Assembly: GCA_963713275.1 (NCBI GenBank) | Contig: CAVQLG010000013.1 | Coordinates: 62,001 to 126,000 of the forward strand | Origin: CAIWHR01 sp963713275 | GTDB taxonomy: Bacteria; Pseudomonadota; Gammaproteobacteria; Burkholderiales; Casimicrobiaceae | Direction of reading: 5' to 3' | Length of the DNA: 64,000 nucleotides | In this document: positions 28,593-38,624 of the stretch, piece by piece | Layout: every line of letters begins with the position of its first letter | How positions within the stretch are numbered: the stretch's first letter is position 1 | Notes under the pieces: model-generated | Databases searched by the model: none | Told to the model about the DNA's origin: nothing | What the model saw: only the letters and a program-made list of their open reading frames with translations | Program-made: the position numbers and the translations under genes

Positions 28593-28784
28593 GTGCAGGA
28601 ATCGCTGCTCGCGGCGCTCGCGCTGGTGCTCGTGGTCGAGGGCGTGCTGCCGCTGTTCGCGCCGCAGCTCTGGCGCGAGAGCTTCCGCCGCCTGCTCGAC
28701 CTCACCGACGGGCAGCTGCGCTTCATCGGGCTGGTGGCGATCGTACTCGGGCTCGCCGGCTACGCGCTCGTGTCCGATGCGTAA
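28593..28784 (+). CDS. DUF2065 (YjeT-like) small membrane protein
   Basis: This 63-residue protein has two membrane spans (residues ~4-22 and ~43-60) flanking the conserved segment LWRESFRRLLDLTDGQLRFIGL. The family is regularly encoded directly after hflC in proteobacteria, but its role is not established. The GTG at 28593 starts right before the first span. The stop overlaps the hisZ start, so the two are probably translated together. Confidence 0.85.
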   Translation: MQESLLAALALVLVVEGVLPLFAPQLWRESFRRLLDLTDGQLRFIGLVAIVLGLAGYALVSDA

Positions 28785-29763
28785 GTGGATCCTTCCCGAG
28801 CACGTCGAGGACGTGCTGCCGGCGGAAGCCGAGCGCGTCGAGGCGCTGCGGCGCGTTCTGCTCGACCACTTCCGCTCCGGCGGTTATCGCCTGGTGCAAC
28901 CGCCGCTGGTCGAGCACCTCGATTCCCTGTTGACCGGGACCGGACGCGACCTCGACCTGCAGACGTTCAAGGTCGTCGATCCGCTGTCGGGACGCCTCCT
29001 CGGCATCCGCGCCGACATCACGCCGCAGGTCGCCAGGATCGACGCGCACCTGCTGAACCAGCCGGGGGTCACGCGCCTGTGCTATGCGGGCAGCGTGCTG
29101 CGCACGGCGCCCTCCGGGCTCACGGGAACCCGGGAGGTGCTGCAGATCGGCGCCGAGCTCTACGGCGAGCCCGGCATCGCCGGCGACCGCGAGGTCCTCG
29201 CGCTGCTGCTGTCGTCGCTCGCGGCCGTCGGTGCGCGCGACCTGCACCTCGATCTCGGGCACGTCGGCGTCTACCGCGCGCTCGCCGCGGGCTCGGGCGC
29301 CGCCGCCAACGGCGAGGACTCCGCGCTCTTCGCTGCCGTATCCTGCAAGGACCTGCCGACGGTCCGGGAGCTCACCACGCGACTGCCGGGAGCCTGGCGC
29401 GACGCGCTCACCGCGCTGCCCGGGCTCTACGGCCCCGCCGCCGAGGTCCTCGACCGCGCCCGCGCGCAGCTGCCGGACACCCCACCGATCCGCAACGCGC
29501 TCGCCGCGCTCAGCGCCGTGATCGACGGCATCGGCCCAGAGGTCGACGCGCTGCACATCGATCTCGCCGATCTGCGCGGCTATCATTACCAGAACGGCGT
29601 GATCTTTTCGGTCTTCACCGCCGGCGAATCCAACGCCATCGGCAACGGCGGACGCTACGACGGCATCGGCAGGTCCTTCGGCCGGTCACGGCCGGCCACC
29701 GGCTTCACGCTGGACCTGCGGCAACTCGCCGGCGTGCTGCTGCGCGCCCGGCCGGCCGCGTAA
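28777..29763 (+). CDS. hisZ: ATP phosphoribosyltransferase regulatory subunit HisZ
   Basis: HisZ is a catalytically dead class II histidyl-tRNA-synthetase paralogue. It binds the short form of HisG and is needed for the first step of histidine synthesis. The 328-residue protein starts RKWILPEHVEDVLPAEAERVE and has the remnant synthetase core (YRLVQPPLVEHLDSL, IRADITPQVARID). In place of the catalytic RGLDYY motif of HisS it has LRGYHYQNGVIFS, and the anticodon-binding domain is missing. The ATG at 28777 overlaps the DUF2065 stop. Its presence implies a short-form hisG elsewhere in the genome. Confidence 0.92.
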   Translation: MRKWILPEHVEDVLPAEAERVEALRRVLLDHFRSGGYRLVQPPLVEHLDSLLTGTGRDLDLQTFKVVDPLSGRLLGIRADITPQVARIDAHLLNQPGVTRLCYAGSVLRTAPSGLTGTREVLQIGAELYGEPGIAGDREVLALLLSSLAAVGARDLHLDLGHVGVYRALAAGSGAAANGEDSALFAAVSCKDLPTVRELTTRLPGAWRDALTALPGLYGPAAEVLDRARAQLPDTPPIRNALAALSAVIDGIGPEVDALHIDLADLRGYHYQNGVIFSVFTAGESNAIGNGGRYDGIGRSFGRSRPATGFTLDLRQLAGVLLRARPAA

Positions 29764-29794
29764 TCCAAATCGATCGAGAGAGGCTCGGGCAGTC

Positions 29795-31087
<1,293 letters not shown>

Positions 31088-31152
31088 CGCCGGCGCGCGC
31101 TCGGACCCGCCGCGAGAGCCGCGGGCGGTCGGCACCACCCTAGAGGGAAAAG

Positions 31153-31662
31153 ATGGCAGGCCTGCACGTGAGCTGGGACCAGTACCACACGCTGGTCGAA
31201 CGACTGGCGCTCAACGTCCACGAGTCCGGATTCGCCTTCAACCAGATCATCTGCATCGCCCGCGGGGGCCTGCGCGTCGGCGACGTGCTGTCGCGCATCT
31301 ACGAGCGGCCGCTCGCGATCCTGTCGACGCACTCGTACGCCGCGGAAGGCGGAACGATCCGCGGCGAACTGGTGATCGCCGAGCACATGACGATGACCGC
31401 GCCGCGCCTGGGCGACCGGATTCTGCTGGTCGACGACATGGTCGACTCCGGACACACGCTCGCCGCGGTCCACCTGACGTTGCCGCAGCGCTGGCCGCAC
31501 ATTGCGGTATGCAAGACGGCGGTGCTGTGGTGGAAGGGCTGCTCGGTGTTCAAGCCCGACTTCTTCGTCGAGCACCTTCCGGACAACCCCTGGATCCACC
31601 AGCCCTTCGAGGTTTACGACACGCTGCGTCCCGAGGACCTGCGGACCCGGCTCGGCGGCTGA
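31153..31662 (+). CDS. type I phosphoribosyltransferase (xanthine/hypoxanthine-like)
   Basis: This 169-residue protein has a type I PRTase fold. The PRPP-binding loop appears as ILLVDDMVDSGHTL near residue 95 and the hood/flexible-loop region as STHSYAAEGG. IICIARGGLRVGDVLSRI near residue 35 is the segment of XGPRT/HPRT-like enzymes that precedes the pyrophosphate loop. It most likely salvages a purine base with PRPP, which suits its position 65 bp after purA. The base preference cannot be read with certainty, so no symbol is given. Confidence 0.8.
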   Translation: MAGLHVSWDQYHTLVERLALNVHESGFAFNQIICIARGGLRVGDVLSRIYERPLAILSTHSYAAEGGTIRGELVIAEHMTMTAPRLGDRILLVDDMVDSGHTLAAVHLTLPQRWPHIAVCKTAVLWWKGCSVFKPDFFVEHLPDNPWIHQPFEVYDTLRPEDLRTRLGG

Positions 31663-31685
31663 GAAGCGCAGCGCAGCAAGAAAAG

Positions 31686-31706
31686 CGGCCCGGGGTCACC
31701 GGGCCG
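31686..31706 (-). terminator. intrinsic terminator shared by the convergent PRTase and H1-like genes
   Basis: An 8-bp perfect stem CGGCCCGG/CCGGGCCG has a 5-nt loop. On the minus strand it is followed by CTTTTCTT, so it ends the H1-like transcript well; on the plus strand the tract is only TTCT. Confidence 0.7.
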
Positions 31707-31755
31707 TTCTGCCGGCGAGAGCGCATGAGCGCAGCCGCCGGGGGGATCGCCAGGA

Positions 31756-32316
31756 TCACTTCGCGGTCTTGCGCGAGGCCTTCTTCGCCGCCGGCTTTTT
31801 CGCGGCGGTCTTCCTGACGGCCGCCTTCTTCGCGGTGGTCTTCCTGACGGCCGCCTTCTTGGCCGCGGGCTTGCGGCCAGCCGCCTTCTTCGCGACGGCC
31901 TTCTTCGCCGCGGGACGCTTCGCCGCCGGCTTCTTGGCCACGGCCTTCTTCACCTTGGCCCTGGCCGTCTTCACGGCCCTCACCGCGCTCGCTTCGACGC
32001 TCTTCGCCCTCTTGGTCACGGTCTTCGTCACGGCGCGTTTGGCTTTCGCGACCTCGCGCTGCGCGCCCTTGGCGGCGCCCTTGGCTTTCGCCACGACCTT
32101 CTTCGCCTCGGCCTTCATCTTCCTGGCCTCGCCGGCCACCGCCTTTCTGGCCGATCCGACCGCCTTGGTCGCCTTGGCCCGCACGGCCTTCACTTGCTTG
32201 ACGGCCTTGGCCTCGACGCTTTTCGCTTCGGACGCGATCGACTGACCGACCTCCTGCGCCTTTTCCTTCACCGATTCGACCATCGAACCGACCTTCGACA
32301 ACAGATCATTGCTCAT
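31756..32316 (-). CDS. histone H1-like DNA-binding protein
   Basis: This 186-residue, extremely basic protein is built of Lys and Ala. The N-terminal third (MSNDLLSKVGSMVESVKEKA...) is an amphipathic helix. From about residue 40 the sequence becomes KAVKAVRAKATKAVGSARK-like. From about residue 125 it is made of short PAAKK/AAVRKTTAKK repeats like the C-terminal tail of eukaryotic H1. Bordetella BpH1-type proteins have this form and bind DNA to alter nucleoid structure. The repeat region has a biased codon use (GCC/AAG). The ATG at 32314-32316 starts the non-repetitive helix. Repeat number may vary between strains. Confidence 0.85.
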   Translation of the reverse strand: MSNDLLSKVGSMVESVKEKAQEVGQSIASEAKSVEAKAVKQVKAVRAKATKAVGSARKAVAGEARKMKAEAKKVVAKAKGAAKGAQREVAKAKRAVTKTVTKRAKSVEASAVRAVKTARAKVKKAVAKKPAAKRPAAKKAVAKKAAGRKPAAKKAAVRKTTAKKAAVRKTAAKKPAAKKASRKTAK

Positions 32317-32660
32317 GCCTGGCTCCGGGTTCCTGTCTTGGGTTGCACGGGTTGTGTTGGCGAGCAGAAGATCGCGGCTGCATGCGTCCTCCGTCCGCGG
32401 GCGTTGTTGCGCGCGCCCAACGCGAAGCATACCGCGATCCGCTGCGGCGTTCGTAGTTGCAACGCCGCTGCGAAGAGCAATTCGCGCGCGTCGCGTTGTG
32501 TTCCGGCAACGACGCGCCCGGCTGCTAACGCGAGCCACGTACGCGGGACCGCGCGCGGCAGCGGGCATGTGACGCGACGCGCCGGCTCTGCGACAATGCG
32601 CCGATCCTGACGTCCCGGGGCGAGGCGTCGCCCGCACCCCTTTCTGCCGCACTGCTCGCG
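32317..32660. other. 344-bp divergent intergenic region (H1-like gene / aminotransferase)
   Basis: No gene is seen. A possible -10 for the H1-like gene (TATGCT on the minus strand, 32427-32432) lies about 110 bp upstream of its start. Nothing convincing points toward the aminotransferase. Confidence 0.4.
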
Positions 32661-33824
32661 ATGACTGCCGCCGTCCATCCCATCGTTCGTAGCCGCCTTC
32701 CGGCCACCGGCACCACGGTGTTCTCGGTGATGTCGGCGCTCGCCGCGCAATACGGAGCCGTGAACCTCGGCCAGGGCTTTCCCGACTACCCGATCGACCC
32801 GGTCCTGATCGATCTCGTCACTGCGGCAATGCACGCCGGCCACAACCAGTACCCGCTGATGACCGGCGTCGCCGCGCTGCGCGAGGCGATCGCGCGCAAG
32901 GTCCTGCGGCTCTACGGCCGCGCCTACGACCCGGAGCACGAGATCACCGTCACGACGGGCGCCACCCAGGCGATCTTCACCACGATCGGTGCGCTCGCGC
33001 ATCCGGGCGACGAGGTGATCGTCTTCGAGCCCGCCTACGACAGCTACGTGCCGGCGGTGCGCCTGGCCGGCGCGATTCCCGTGCGCTTGCCGCTGAGCTT
33101 CCCCGACTACCGGATCGACTGGGACCGCGTGCGCGCCGCGGTGACGCCGCGAACCCGCCTCGTCGTCGTCAACACGCCGAACAACCCGGGCACCAGCGTG
33201 CTGTCGGCGGCGGACCTCGACGCGCTCGCCGCGATCACGCGCGGGGGCGACATCCTGGTGCTTTCCGACGAAGTCTACGAGCACATGGTCTACGGCGGCC
33301 GGGAGCATCTCTCCCTCGCCGGCCACGACGAGCTCGCGCTGCGCAGCATCGTCGTCGGCTCGTTCGGCAAGACCTTCCACGCCACCGGCTGGAAGGTCGG
33401 TTACGCGCTCGCCCCACCGGCGATCGCCGCCGAGATCCGGCGCGTCCACCAGTTCACCGTGTTTACGGTCAACGCCCCGATGCAGCACGCGCTGGCGGCG
33501 TTTCTCGCCGACCCCGCGCGCTACGAGAGCCTGCCGGCGTTCTTCGAGCGCAAGCGCAACCTGCTGCTCGAGGCGCTGGCCAGCGCGCCGCTCGACCTCC
33601 TGCCCTGCCAGGGCAGCTATTTCCTGCTCGCCCGCTACGCCCGGGTCAGCGACGAGCCGGCGAGCGCATTCGCGCAGCGCCTGGTCCGCGATTACGGCGT
33701 GGCGACGATTCCGCTCTCGGCGTTCTACCAGGACGGCACCGACCACCGGGTCATCCGGTTCTGCTTCGCCAAGCGCGACGAGACGCTGCTCGAGGCCGCA
33801 CGGCGGCTGCAGCGCTTGCGTTGA
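32661..33824 (+). CDS. pyridoxal-phosphate aminotransferase, YbdL-like (methionine/aromatic type)
   Basis: This 387-residue fold-type I class I/II aminotransferase has the substrate-entry motif NLGQGFPDYPID and the TTGATQAIF cofactor loop. NTPNNPGTS and SDEVYEHMVY ligate PLP, and the Schiff-base Lys is in GSFGKTFHATGWKVGY (near residue 235). RFCFAK near the C-terminus holds the carboxylate-binding Arg. The GQGFPDYP plus FHATGWK pattern is that of E. coli YbdL, a methionine-preferring 2-oxo acid aminotransferase of the methionine salvage type. Kynurenine/glutamine transaminase activity is an alternative. It is not in a methionine operon here. Confidence 0.85.
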   Translation: MTAAVHPIVRSRLPATGTTVFSVMSALAAQYGAVNLGQGFPDYPIDPVLIDLVTAAMHAGHNQYPLMTGVAALREAIARKVLRLYGRAYDPEHEITVTTGATQAIFTTIGALAHPGDEVIVFEPAYDSYVPAVRLAGAIPVRLPLSFPDYRIDWDRVRAAVTPRTRLVVVNTPNNPGTSVLSAADLDALAAITRGGDILVLSDEVYEHMVYGGREHLSLAGHDELALRSIVVGSFGKTFHATGWKVGYALAPPAIAAEIRRVHQFTVFTVNAPMQHALAAFLADPARYESLPAFFERKRNLLLEALASAPLDLLPCQGSYFLLARYARVSDEPASAFAQRLVRDYGVATIPLSAFYQDGTDHRVIRFCFAKRDETLLEAARRLQRLR

Positions 33825-34150
33825 GGAGGTCCGAGCGGACCGGCAGGAAGTCCCGTGCACCTGGACGCCGTGCGAACCACGCAGCGCAGCGGCGGTTCGA
33901 CCGGTGGGCGCGGCGGCCGGTGCGGGTGGAAGGCGCCACCGCCACCCGGGCGTGTCGGCACCGGGCCGGCCGGCGTATAGTAGAGACGCCGCTCGCGAGG
34001 GGGCGGTGCTTCGCCGGCGGACGCTCGCGAGCGGACCCGCGGGCGCGGCGCGCCGCGGGCGAACCGCTCGAGGCCGGCGGGCTGGCGTTTCGCGCGCGCA
34101 CCCGCCAAAGGAAACAGGCGCCCGAAGCGCCTGTTTCGTCACCGCATCCT
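33825..34150. other. 326-bp gap holding a possible small-RNA region and the tRNA terminator
   Basis: No protein gene is credible. A TATAGT hexamer on the plus strand (33976-33981) is followed by about 130 bp of very GC-rich, self-complementary sequence (including two CGCTCGCGAG blocks) up to the hairpin at 34111-34137. A plus-strand structured RNA is conceivable; there is no clear -35 and I recognise no RNA family. Confidence 0.3.
34111..34137 (-). terminator. terminator downstream of tRNA-Leu
   Basis: A perfect 11-bp stem (GAAACAGGCGC and its complement) with a 5-nt loop lies 14 bp past the tRNA 3' end and is followed on the minus strand by a T-rich tract. It is symmetrical enough to act on both strands. 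Confidence 0.75.
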
Positions 34151-34237
34151 TGGTGCCCAGAAGAGGACTCGAACCTCCACAGTGTCGCCACCGCTAGGAC
34201 CTGAACCTAGTGCGTCTACCAATTCCGCCATCTGGGC
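34151..34237 (-). tRNA. tRNA-Leu (anticodon CAG)
   Basis: Read on the minus strand, the 87-nt sequence starts GCCCAGATGGCGGAATTGG and ends with an encoded CCA. It has a long class II variable arm (CGGTGGCGACACTGTG) and a T-arm GGTTCGAGTCC. The acceptor stem GCCCAGA pairs with TCTGGGC. The anticodon loop reads GTTCAGG, giving CAG, which decodes CUG, the commonest leucine codon in this genome. Confidence 0.95.
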
Positions 34238-34273
34238 AACGGCAATCGATCATTCTACTTTCGGCATCCCACC

Positions 34274-36634
34274 TTGTCAAAAACCAACCCGGATTCCACT
34301 CGCAACCGGCGCTCCGGCGCGCGCAGCGCGCCCGCCGCGGCGCCGCCCGCCCGGCGCTCTGCCGACGACGTACCGCGGCCGCCCGCCGCCGCGCCCGAAC
34401 CGGCGCAGCCGCCCGGGCGTGCGCCCCGCCGCCGCGCGGACATCGACCCCGAGTTGCTTCCATCCCGCGCGGCGATCCTCGACGCCCTGCAGCAGGCCGC
34501 TGTCCCCCTGCCCCCCGAGGACCTCGCGCGCACGATGGCCGTCGACCGGCGCGTGCGCGAGGCGTTCCTCGGCCGCATCGCCGCGATGCAACGCGACGGC
34601 CAGCTGCTGATGAATCGCCGCGGCGAGCTGTGCGTCGTCGCCAAGCTCGACCTCGTCACCGGCGTGGTCCAGGGCCACCCCGACGGCTTCGGCTTCCTGT
34701 TGCCCGAGGACGGCGGCTCCGACGTGTTTCTCGGCCCGCGCGAGATGCACAAGGTGCTGCACGGCGACCGGGCCACCGTGCGCCGGACCGGCGTCGACCG
34801 CCGCGGTCGCCCCGAGGGCGAGATCGTCGACGTGCTCGAGCGCGGCAACCGCCGCGTCGTCGGCCGGCTCTACGAGGAGCACGGCATCGGCTTCGTCGTC
34901 GCCGAGAACCGTCGCATCAACCAGGACATCCTGGTGCCGCCGGGCGACCGGGGCGAGGCGCGGCCCGGCGACGTCGTCGTGGTGGAGATCGTCGAGCAGC
35001 CGTCATGGCAGCGCGAGGCGATCGCGCGCGTGACCGAGGTCCTCGGCCGCTACGCCGATCCCGGGATGGAGATCGAGATCGCGCTGCGCAAGCACGACCT
35101 GCCGCACGAGTTCTCGCTCGCGGCCCGCAAGGCGGCCGGCAAGCTGCCGCGCGCGGTGCGCGAGGAGGATCGCCGGGACCGGGTCGACCTCACCGCGCTG
35201 CCGCTTCTCACCATCGACGGCGAAGCGGCGCGCGATTTCGACGACGCCGTCTACTGCGAGCGCAAGGGCCGTGGCTACCGGCTGCTCGTCGCCATCGCGG
35301 ACGTCTCGCACTACGTCCGCGACGGCGATCCGCTCGACCGCGACGCGCGCGAACGCGGCACCTCCGTGTACTTCCCCCGGCGCGTGATCCCGATGCTGCC
35401 CGAGGCGCTGTCGAACGAGCTCTGCTCGCTCAAGCCCGACGTCGACCGGCTGTGCGTGGTGTGCGAGATGGAGGTCACGGCGGAGGGGGAGATCCGCAAG
35501 CACCGCTTCTACCCGGCCGTGATGCGCTCGCGCGCGCGGCTCACCTACACCGAAGCGTGGACCTGGCTGTCGGACCCGACATCGGTGCCGGCCGGAATGC
35601 GCGAGCTCCTGCCGCACCTGAAGCATCTGCACGCGCTCTTCGGGGTGCTGCGCGACGCGCGCGAGAAGCGCGGGGCCATCGATTTCGACACCGTCGAGAC
35701 GGAGCTCGAGTTCGACATCGAGGGCAAGATCGTGCGCGTCGTGCCGGTGGTGCGCAACGACGCGCACCGGCTGATCGAGGAGTGCATGCTGGCGGCCAAC
35801 GTCTGCACGGCCGAGTTCCTCGCCGCGCACGGCCACCCCACGCTGTACCGCGTGCACGAGGGCCCGACGCCCGAGAAGCTCGGCGCGTTGCGCGACTTCC
35901 TCGCGGGCTGCGCGCTGTCGCTGCCCGGCGGCGACGATCCCACCGCCGCCGACTACGCCGCGCTCCTGCTGCGGATCAAGGACCGGCCGGATTTCGCGCT
36001 GCTGCAGACCGTGCTGCTGCGCTCGCTGCAGCAGGCGCGCTACCGGCCCGACAACGTCGGCCACTTCGGCCTCTCCTACGCCGCGTACGCGCATTTCACG
36101 TCGCCGATCCGCCGCTACCCGGACCTGCTCGTGCACCGGGCGATCAAGGCGGTGCTGGCGAAGGGGCGCTACCAGCCAGCGGGCGGCTCGTGGGCCGAGC
36201 TCGGCGTGCACTGCTCGCTGACGGAACGTCGCGCCGACGAGGCGACGCGGGACGTCACCAACTGGCTCAAGTGCTACTACATGCAGGACAAGGTCGGCGA
36301 GCGCTACGCCGGGACGATCAGCGGCGTGACCGGCTTCGGCCTGTTCGTCACGCTCGACGACCTCGCGATCGACGGCCTCGTGCACGTCACCGAGCTCGGG
36401 CGCGACTACTTCCACTTCGATGCCGGTCGGCACGCGATGATCGGCGAGCACAGCGGGCGCGTCTTTCAGCTGGCGCAGCGCCTGCGCGTGCGCGTGGCCC
36501 GCGTCGACCTCGAGACGACCAGGATCGATTTCACGCTGGCCGACGACGACGCTGGCGGCGCGCCGGGGCGTCCGGTCGATCCGGAGCCGCCGGCGAGCGG
36601 GCGGTCCGCGCGTGCCGCGCGCAAGCAGCGCTGA
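34274..36634 (+). CDS. rnr: ribonuclease R
   Basis: RNase R is a processive 3'-5' exoribonuclease that degrades structured RNA and takes part in rRNA quality control. The 786-residue product has a Pro/Arg-rich N-terminus and a winged-helix segment. Cold-shock domains follow (VTGVVQGHPDGFGFLLPEDGG), then the RNB catalytic core with the metal-binding DGEAARDFDDAVY. The conserved HFTSPIRRYPDLLVHRAIK and a C-terminal S1 domain (GERYAGTISGVTGFGLFVTL) come next, with a basic tail. The start is a TTG at 34274 (LSKTNPD); no ATG or GTG is better placed, and the Shine-Dalgarno is weak, so the start is uncertain. Confidence 0.92.
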   Translation: MSKTNPDSTRNRRSGARSAPAAAPPARRSADDVPRPPAAAPEPAQPPGRAPRRRADIDPELLPSRAAILDALQQAAVPLPPEDLARTMAVDRRVREAFLGRIAAMQRDGQLLMNRRGELCVVAKLDLVTGVVQGHPDGFGFLLPEDGGSDVFLGPREMHKVLHGDRATVRRTGVDRRGRPEGEIVDVLERGNRRVVGRLYEEHGIGFVVAENRRINQDILVPPGDRGEARPGDVVVVEIVEQPSWQREAIARVTEVLGRYADPGMEIEIALRKHDLPHEFSLAARKAAGKLPRAVREEDRRDRVDLTALPLLTIDGEAARDFDDAVYCERKGRGYRLLVAIADVSHYVRDGDPLDRDARERGTSVYFPRRVIPMLPEALSNELCSLKPDVDRLCVVCEMEVTAEGEIRKHRFYPAVMRSRARLTYTEAWTWLSDPTSVPAGMRELLPHLKHLHALFGVLRDAREKRGAIDFDTVETELEFDIEGKIVRVVPVVRNDAHRLIEECMLAANVCTAEFLAAHGHPTLYRVHEGPTPEKLGALRDFLAGCALSLPGGDDPTAADYAALLLRIKDRPDFALLQTVLLRSLQQARYRPDNVGHFGLSYAAYAHFTSPIRRYPDLLVHRAIKAVLAKGRYQPAGGSWAELGVHCSLTERRADEATRDVTNWLKCYYMQDKVGERYAGTISGVTGFGLFVTLDDLAIDGLVHVTELGRDYFHFDAGRHAMIGEHSGRVFQLAQRLRVRVARVDLETTRIDFTLADDDAGGAPGRPVDPEPPASGRSARAARKQR

Positions 36635-36759
36635 CGGGGCGTCGGCGCTCCGCCGCCCAGCCTCAGGAGGGTTGCCTCGCCCGGGTCTTTTCATCTGTAA
36701 AACAATGTATTGCCTCGTCGCTCGGCGGCCCTGTGCGGTGCAGCATGGGCCGCGCGGGC

Positions 36760-36768
36760 TGGTAGAAT
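36760..36768 (+). promoter_or_regulatory. probable extended -10 promoter of purT
   Basis: TGGTAGAAT (hexamer TAGAAT, 36763-36768) lies 59 bp before the purT ATG. It has no clear -35, as expected for an extended -10 site. Confidence 0.5.
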
Positions 36769-36827
36769 GCGTCCACAATCCCTTGCGCCCTCGCGCCGCC
36801 CACCGGCGGTGACGACCGATTCCCGGC

Positions 36828-38030
36828 ATGCACATCGGCACCCCGCTCACGTCCAACGCCACCCGAGTGATGCTGCTCGGCGCCGGCGAGCTCGGCAAGG
36901 AGATCACCATCGCGTTCCAGCGGCTGGGCGTCGAGGTCGTCGCCGTCGACCGCTACGCCAACGCCCCGGGGCACCAGGTCGCGCACCGTGCCCACGTCAT
37001 CACCATGACCGACGCGGCCGCGCTCAAGCGGCTGATCAAGCAGGAGAGGCCGCAGATCATCGTGCCCGAGATCGAGGCCATCGCGACCGACGTGCTCGCG
37101 CTCGTCGAGCGCGACGGGCTCGCGCAGGTCATCCCCTGCGCCCGCGCCGTGCAGCTCACGATGAACCGGGAGGGCATCCGCCGGCTCGCGGCCGAGGAGC
37201 TCGGCCTGCCCACCTCGCCGTATCAGTTCGCCGACAGCCTCGCGGAGGTGGAGCAGGCGATCGAGGCGACCCGAGGCATCGGCTACCCCTGCCTCGTCAA
37301 GCCGGTCGTTTCCTCGTCCGGGAAGGGCCAGTCCCTGGTACGTTCCGCCGCCGACGTCGGGCAGGCGTGGCGGTACGCCGAGAGCGCGGCGCGCGTGCGT
37401 GGCAGCCGCGTCATCGTCGAGGGTTTCGTCGACTTCGACTACGAGGTCACGCTGCTCACCGTGCGGGCGAGCGACGGCAAGGGCGGCATCGCGACGTCGT
37501 TCTGCGCGCCCGTGGGCCACGTGCAGGTCGGCGGCGACTACGTCGAATCGTGGCAGCCGCAGCCGATGTCGCCGAAGGCGCAGAAGAAAGCGCACGACAT
37601 CGCGAAGAAGATCACCGACAACCTCGGCGGGCGCGGCCTGTTCGGCGTCGAGCTCTTCGTCAAGGGCGACAAGGTCTGGTTCTCGGAGGTGAGCCCGCGC
37701 CCGCACGACACCGGCATGGTGACGCTGTGCACGCAGGCGCAGAATGAGTTCGAGCTCCACGTGCGCGCGATCCTCGGCCTGCCGGTCGACGTGTCGCTGC
37801 GCTCCCCCGGCGCGTCGGCCGTCGTCTACGGCGGTGTCGACGGCCGCGGCATCCGCTTCGATCGGGTCGACGAGGCGCTCGCGGTGCCGGAATCCGACCT
37901 GCGGCTGTTCGGCAAGCCGGACGCGTACAAGAAGCGGCGGATGGGCGTCGCGCTCGCCACGGGACCGGACGTCGAGACGGCCCGCAACCGCGCCGGCGAG
38001 TGCGCCGCGCGCGTCAAGCCGCTCGCCTGA
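36828..38030 (+). CDS. purT: formate-dependent phosphoribosylglycinamide formyltransferase
   Basis: PurT makes formyl-GAR from GAR with formate and ATP, an alternative to folate-dependent PurN in purine synthesis. The 400-residue ATP-grasp enzyme starts MHIGTPLTSNATRVMLLGAGELGKE. It has the family segments QLTMNREGIRRLAAEELGLPT, PVVSSSGKGQS (ATP-binding loop) and SEVSPRPHDTGMVT near residue 285. The protein has the expected length. It is convergent with the isc operon; only 45 bp separate the stops of purT and iscX. Confidence 0.95.
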   Translation: MHIGTPLTSNATRVMLLGAGELGKEITIAFQRLGVEVVAVDRYANAPGHQVAHRAHVITMTDAAALKRLIKQERPQIIVPEIEAIATDVLALVERDGLAQVIPCARAVQLTMNREGIRRLAAEELGLPTSPYQFADSLAEVEQAIEATRGIGYPCLVKPVVSSSGKGQSLVRSAADVGQAWRYAESAARVRGSRVIVEGFVDFDYEVTLLTVRASDGKGGIATSFCAPVGHVQVGGDYVESWQPQPMSPKAQKKAHDIAKKITDNLGGRGLFGVELFVKGDKVWFSEVSPRPHDTGMVTLCTQAQNEFELHVRAILGLPVDVSLRSPGASAVVYGGVDGRGIRFDRVDEALAVPESDLRLFGKPDAYKKRRMGVALATGPDVETARNRAGECAARVKPLA

Positions 38031-38075
38031 CGACGCCGCGGCTGCGCGGCGCGGGCTGCGGCCCGGCGCCGGAGG

Positions 38076-38270
38076 TCAGTCGGCCTCGTCGATCCAGGCC
38101 ATCTGGATCGCCTCGAGGATCTTCTCGCCGCTTCGTTCCGGCGCGTCGGCGAAGCCGGGCAGCGCGCAGACCCAGGCGTGCAGGTCGGTGAAGCGCAGCG
38201 CAAGCGGGTCCACGCCGGGATGCGCCGCGGCCAGCGCGATGGCGATCTCGCGGGTGTCGGTCCACTTCAT
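38076..38270 (-). CDS. iscX: Fe-S cluster assembly protein IscX
   Basis: This small acidic 64-residue protein binds IscS and iron and modulates cluster assembly. It reads MKWTDTREIAIALAAAHPGVDP and ends with ILEAIQMAWIDEAD, the normal IscX pattern. The ATG at 38270 overlaps the fdx stop by four bases, and it is the last gene of the isc operon. Confidence 0.93.
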   Translation of the reverse strand: MKWTDTREIAIALAAAHPGVDPLALRFTDLHAWVCALPGFADAPERSGEKILEAIQMAWIDEAD

Positions 38271-38608
38271 CGCGCACCCTCCTTCGCGTAGTTGATCGTG
38301 TACCTGGGGATTTCCAGGACCAGCTTCTCGTCGGCGACGCGCGCCTGGCACGACAGACGCGACACCGGCGTCAGGCCCCAGGCCCGGTCGAGCAGGTCGT
38401 CCTCCTGCTCGGTCGACGGCGAGAGCGAGGCAAACCCCTCGCGCACGATCACGTGGCAGGTCGTGCACGCGCAGGACTTCTCGCAGGCGTGCTCGATTTC
38501 GATCCCCTGTGCGAGCAGGCTGTCGCAGATCGAGACCCCGGGCGTCGCCTCGAAGCTGCGCCCCTCGGGACAGATCTCGACGTGCGGCAGGACGGTCACT
38601 TGCGGCAT
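38267..38608 (-). CDS. fdx: ISC-type 2Fe-2S ferredoxin
   Basis: Fdx is the adrenodoxin-type ferredoxin that gives electrons to IscS/IscU during cluster assembly. The 113-residue protein carries the four ligands in CEKSCACTTC and the later LSCQA, plus the EGRSFEATPGVSICDSLL start of the fold. The ATG at 38608 follows hscA by 16 bp. The overlap with iscX suggests coupled translation. Confidence 0.95.
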   Translation of the reverse strand: MPQVTVLPHVEICPEGRSFEATPGVSICDSLLAQGIEIEHACEKSCACTTCHVIVREGFASLSPSTEQEDDLLDRAWGLTPVSRLSCQARVADEKLVLEIPRYTINYAKEGAR

Positions 38609-38624
38609 GGTGGCTGGCGGGGCT

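Noticed and set aside
31741..32250. Long plus-strand frames rich in Phe/Ala/Leu across 31.7-32.2 kb
   Set aside because: They are the complement of the Lys/Ala repeats of the H1-like gene.
38034..38051. Hairpin between purT and iscX as a terminator
   Set aside because: The 7-bp GC stem is real, but no T-run follows on either strand.
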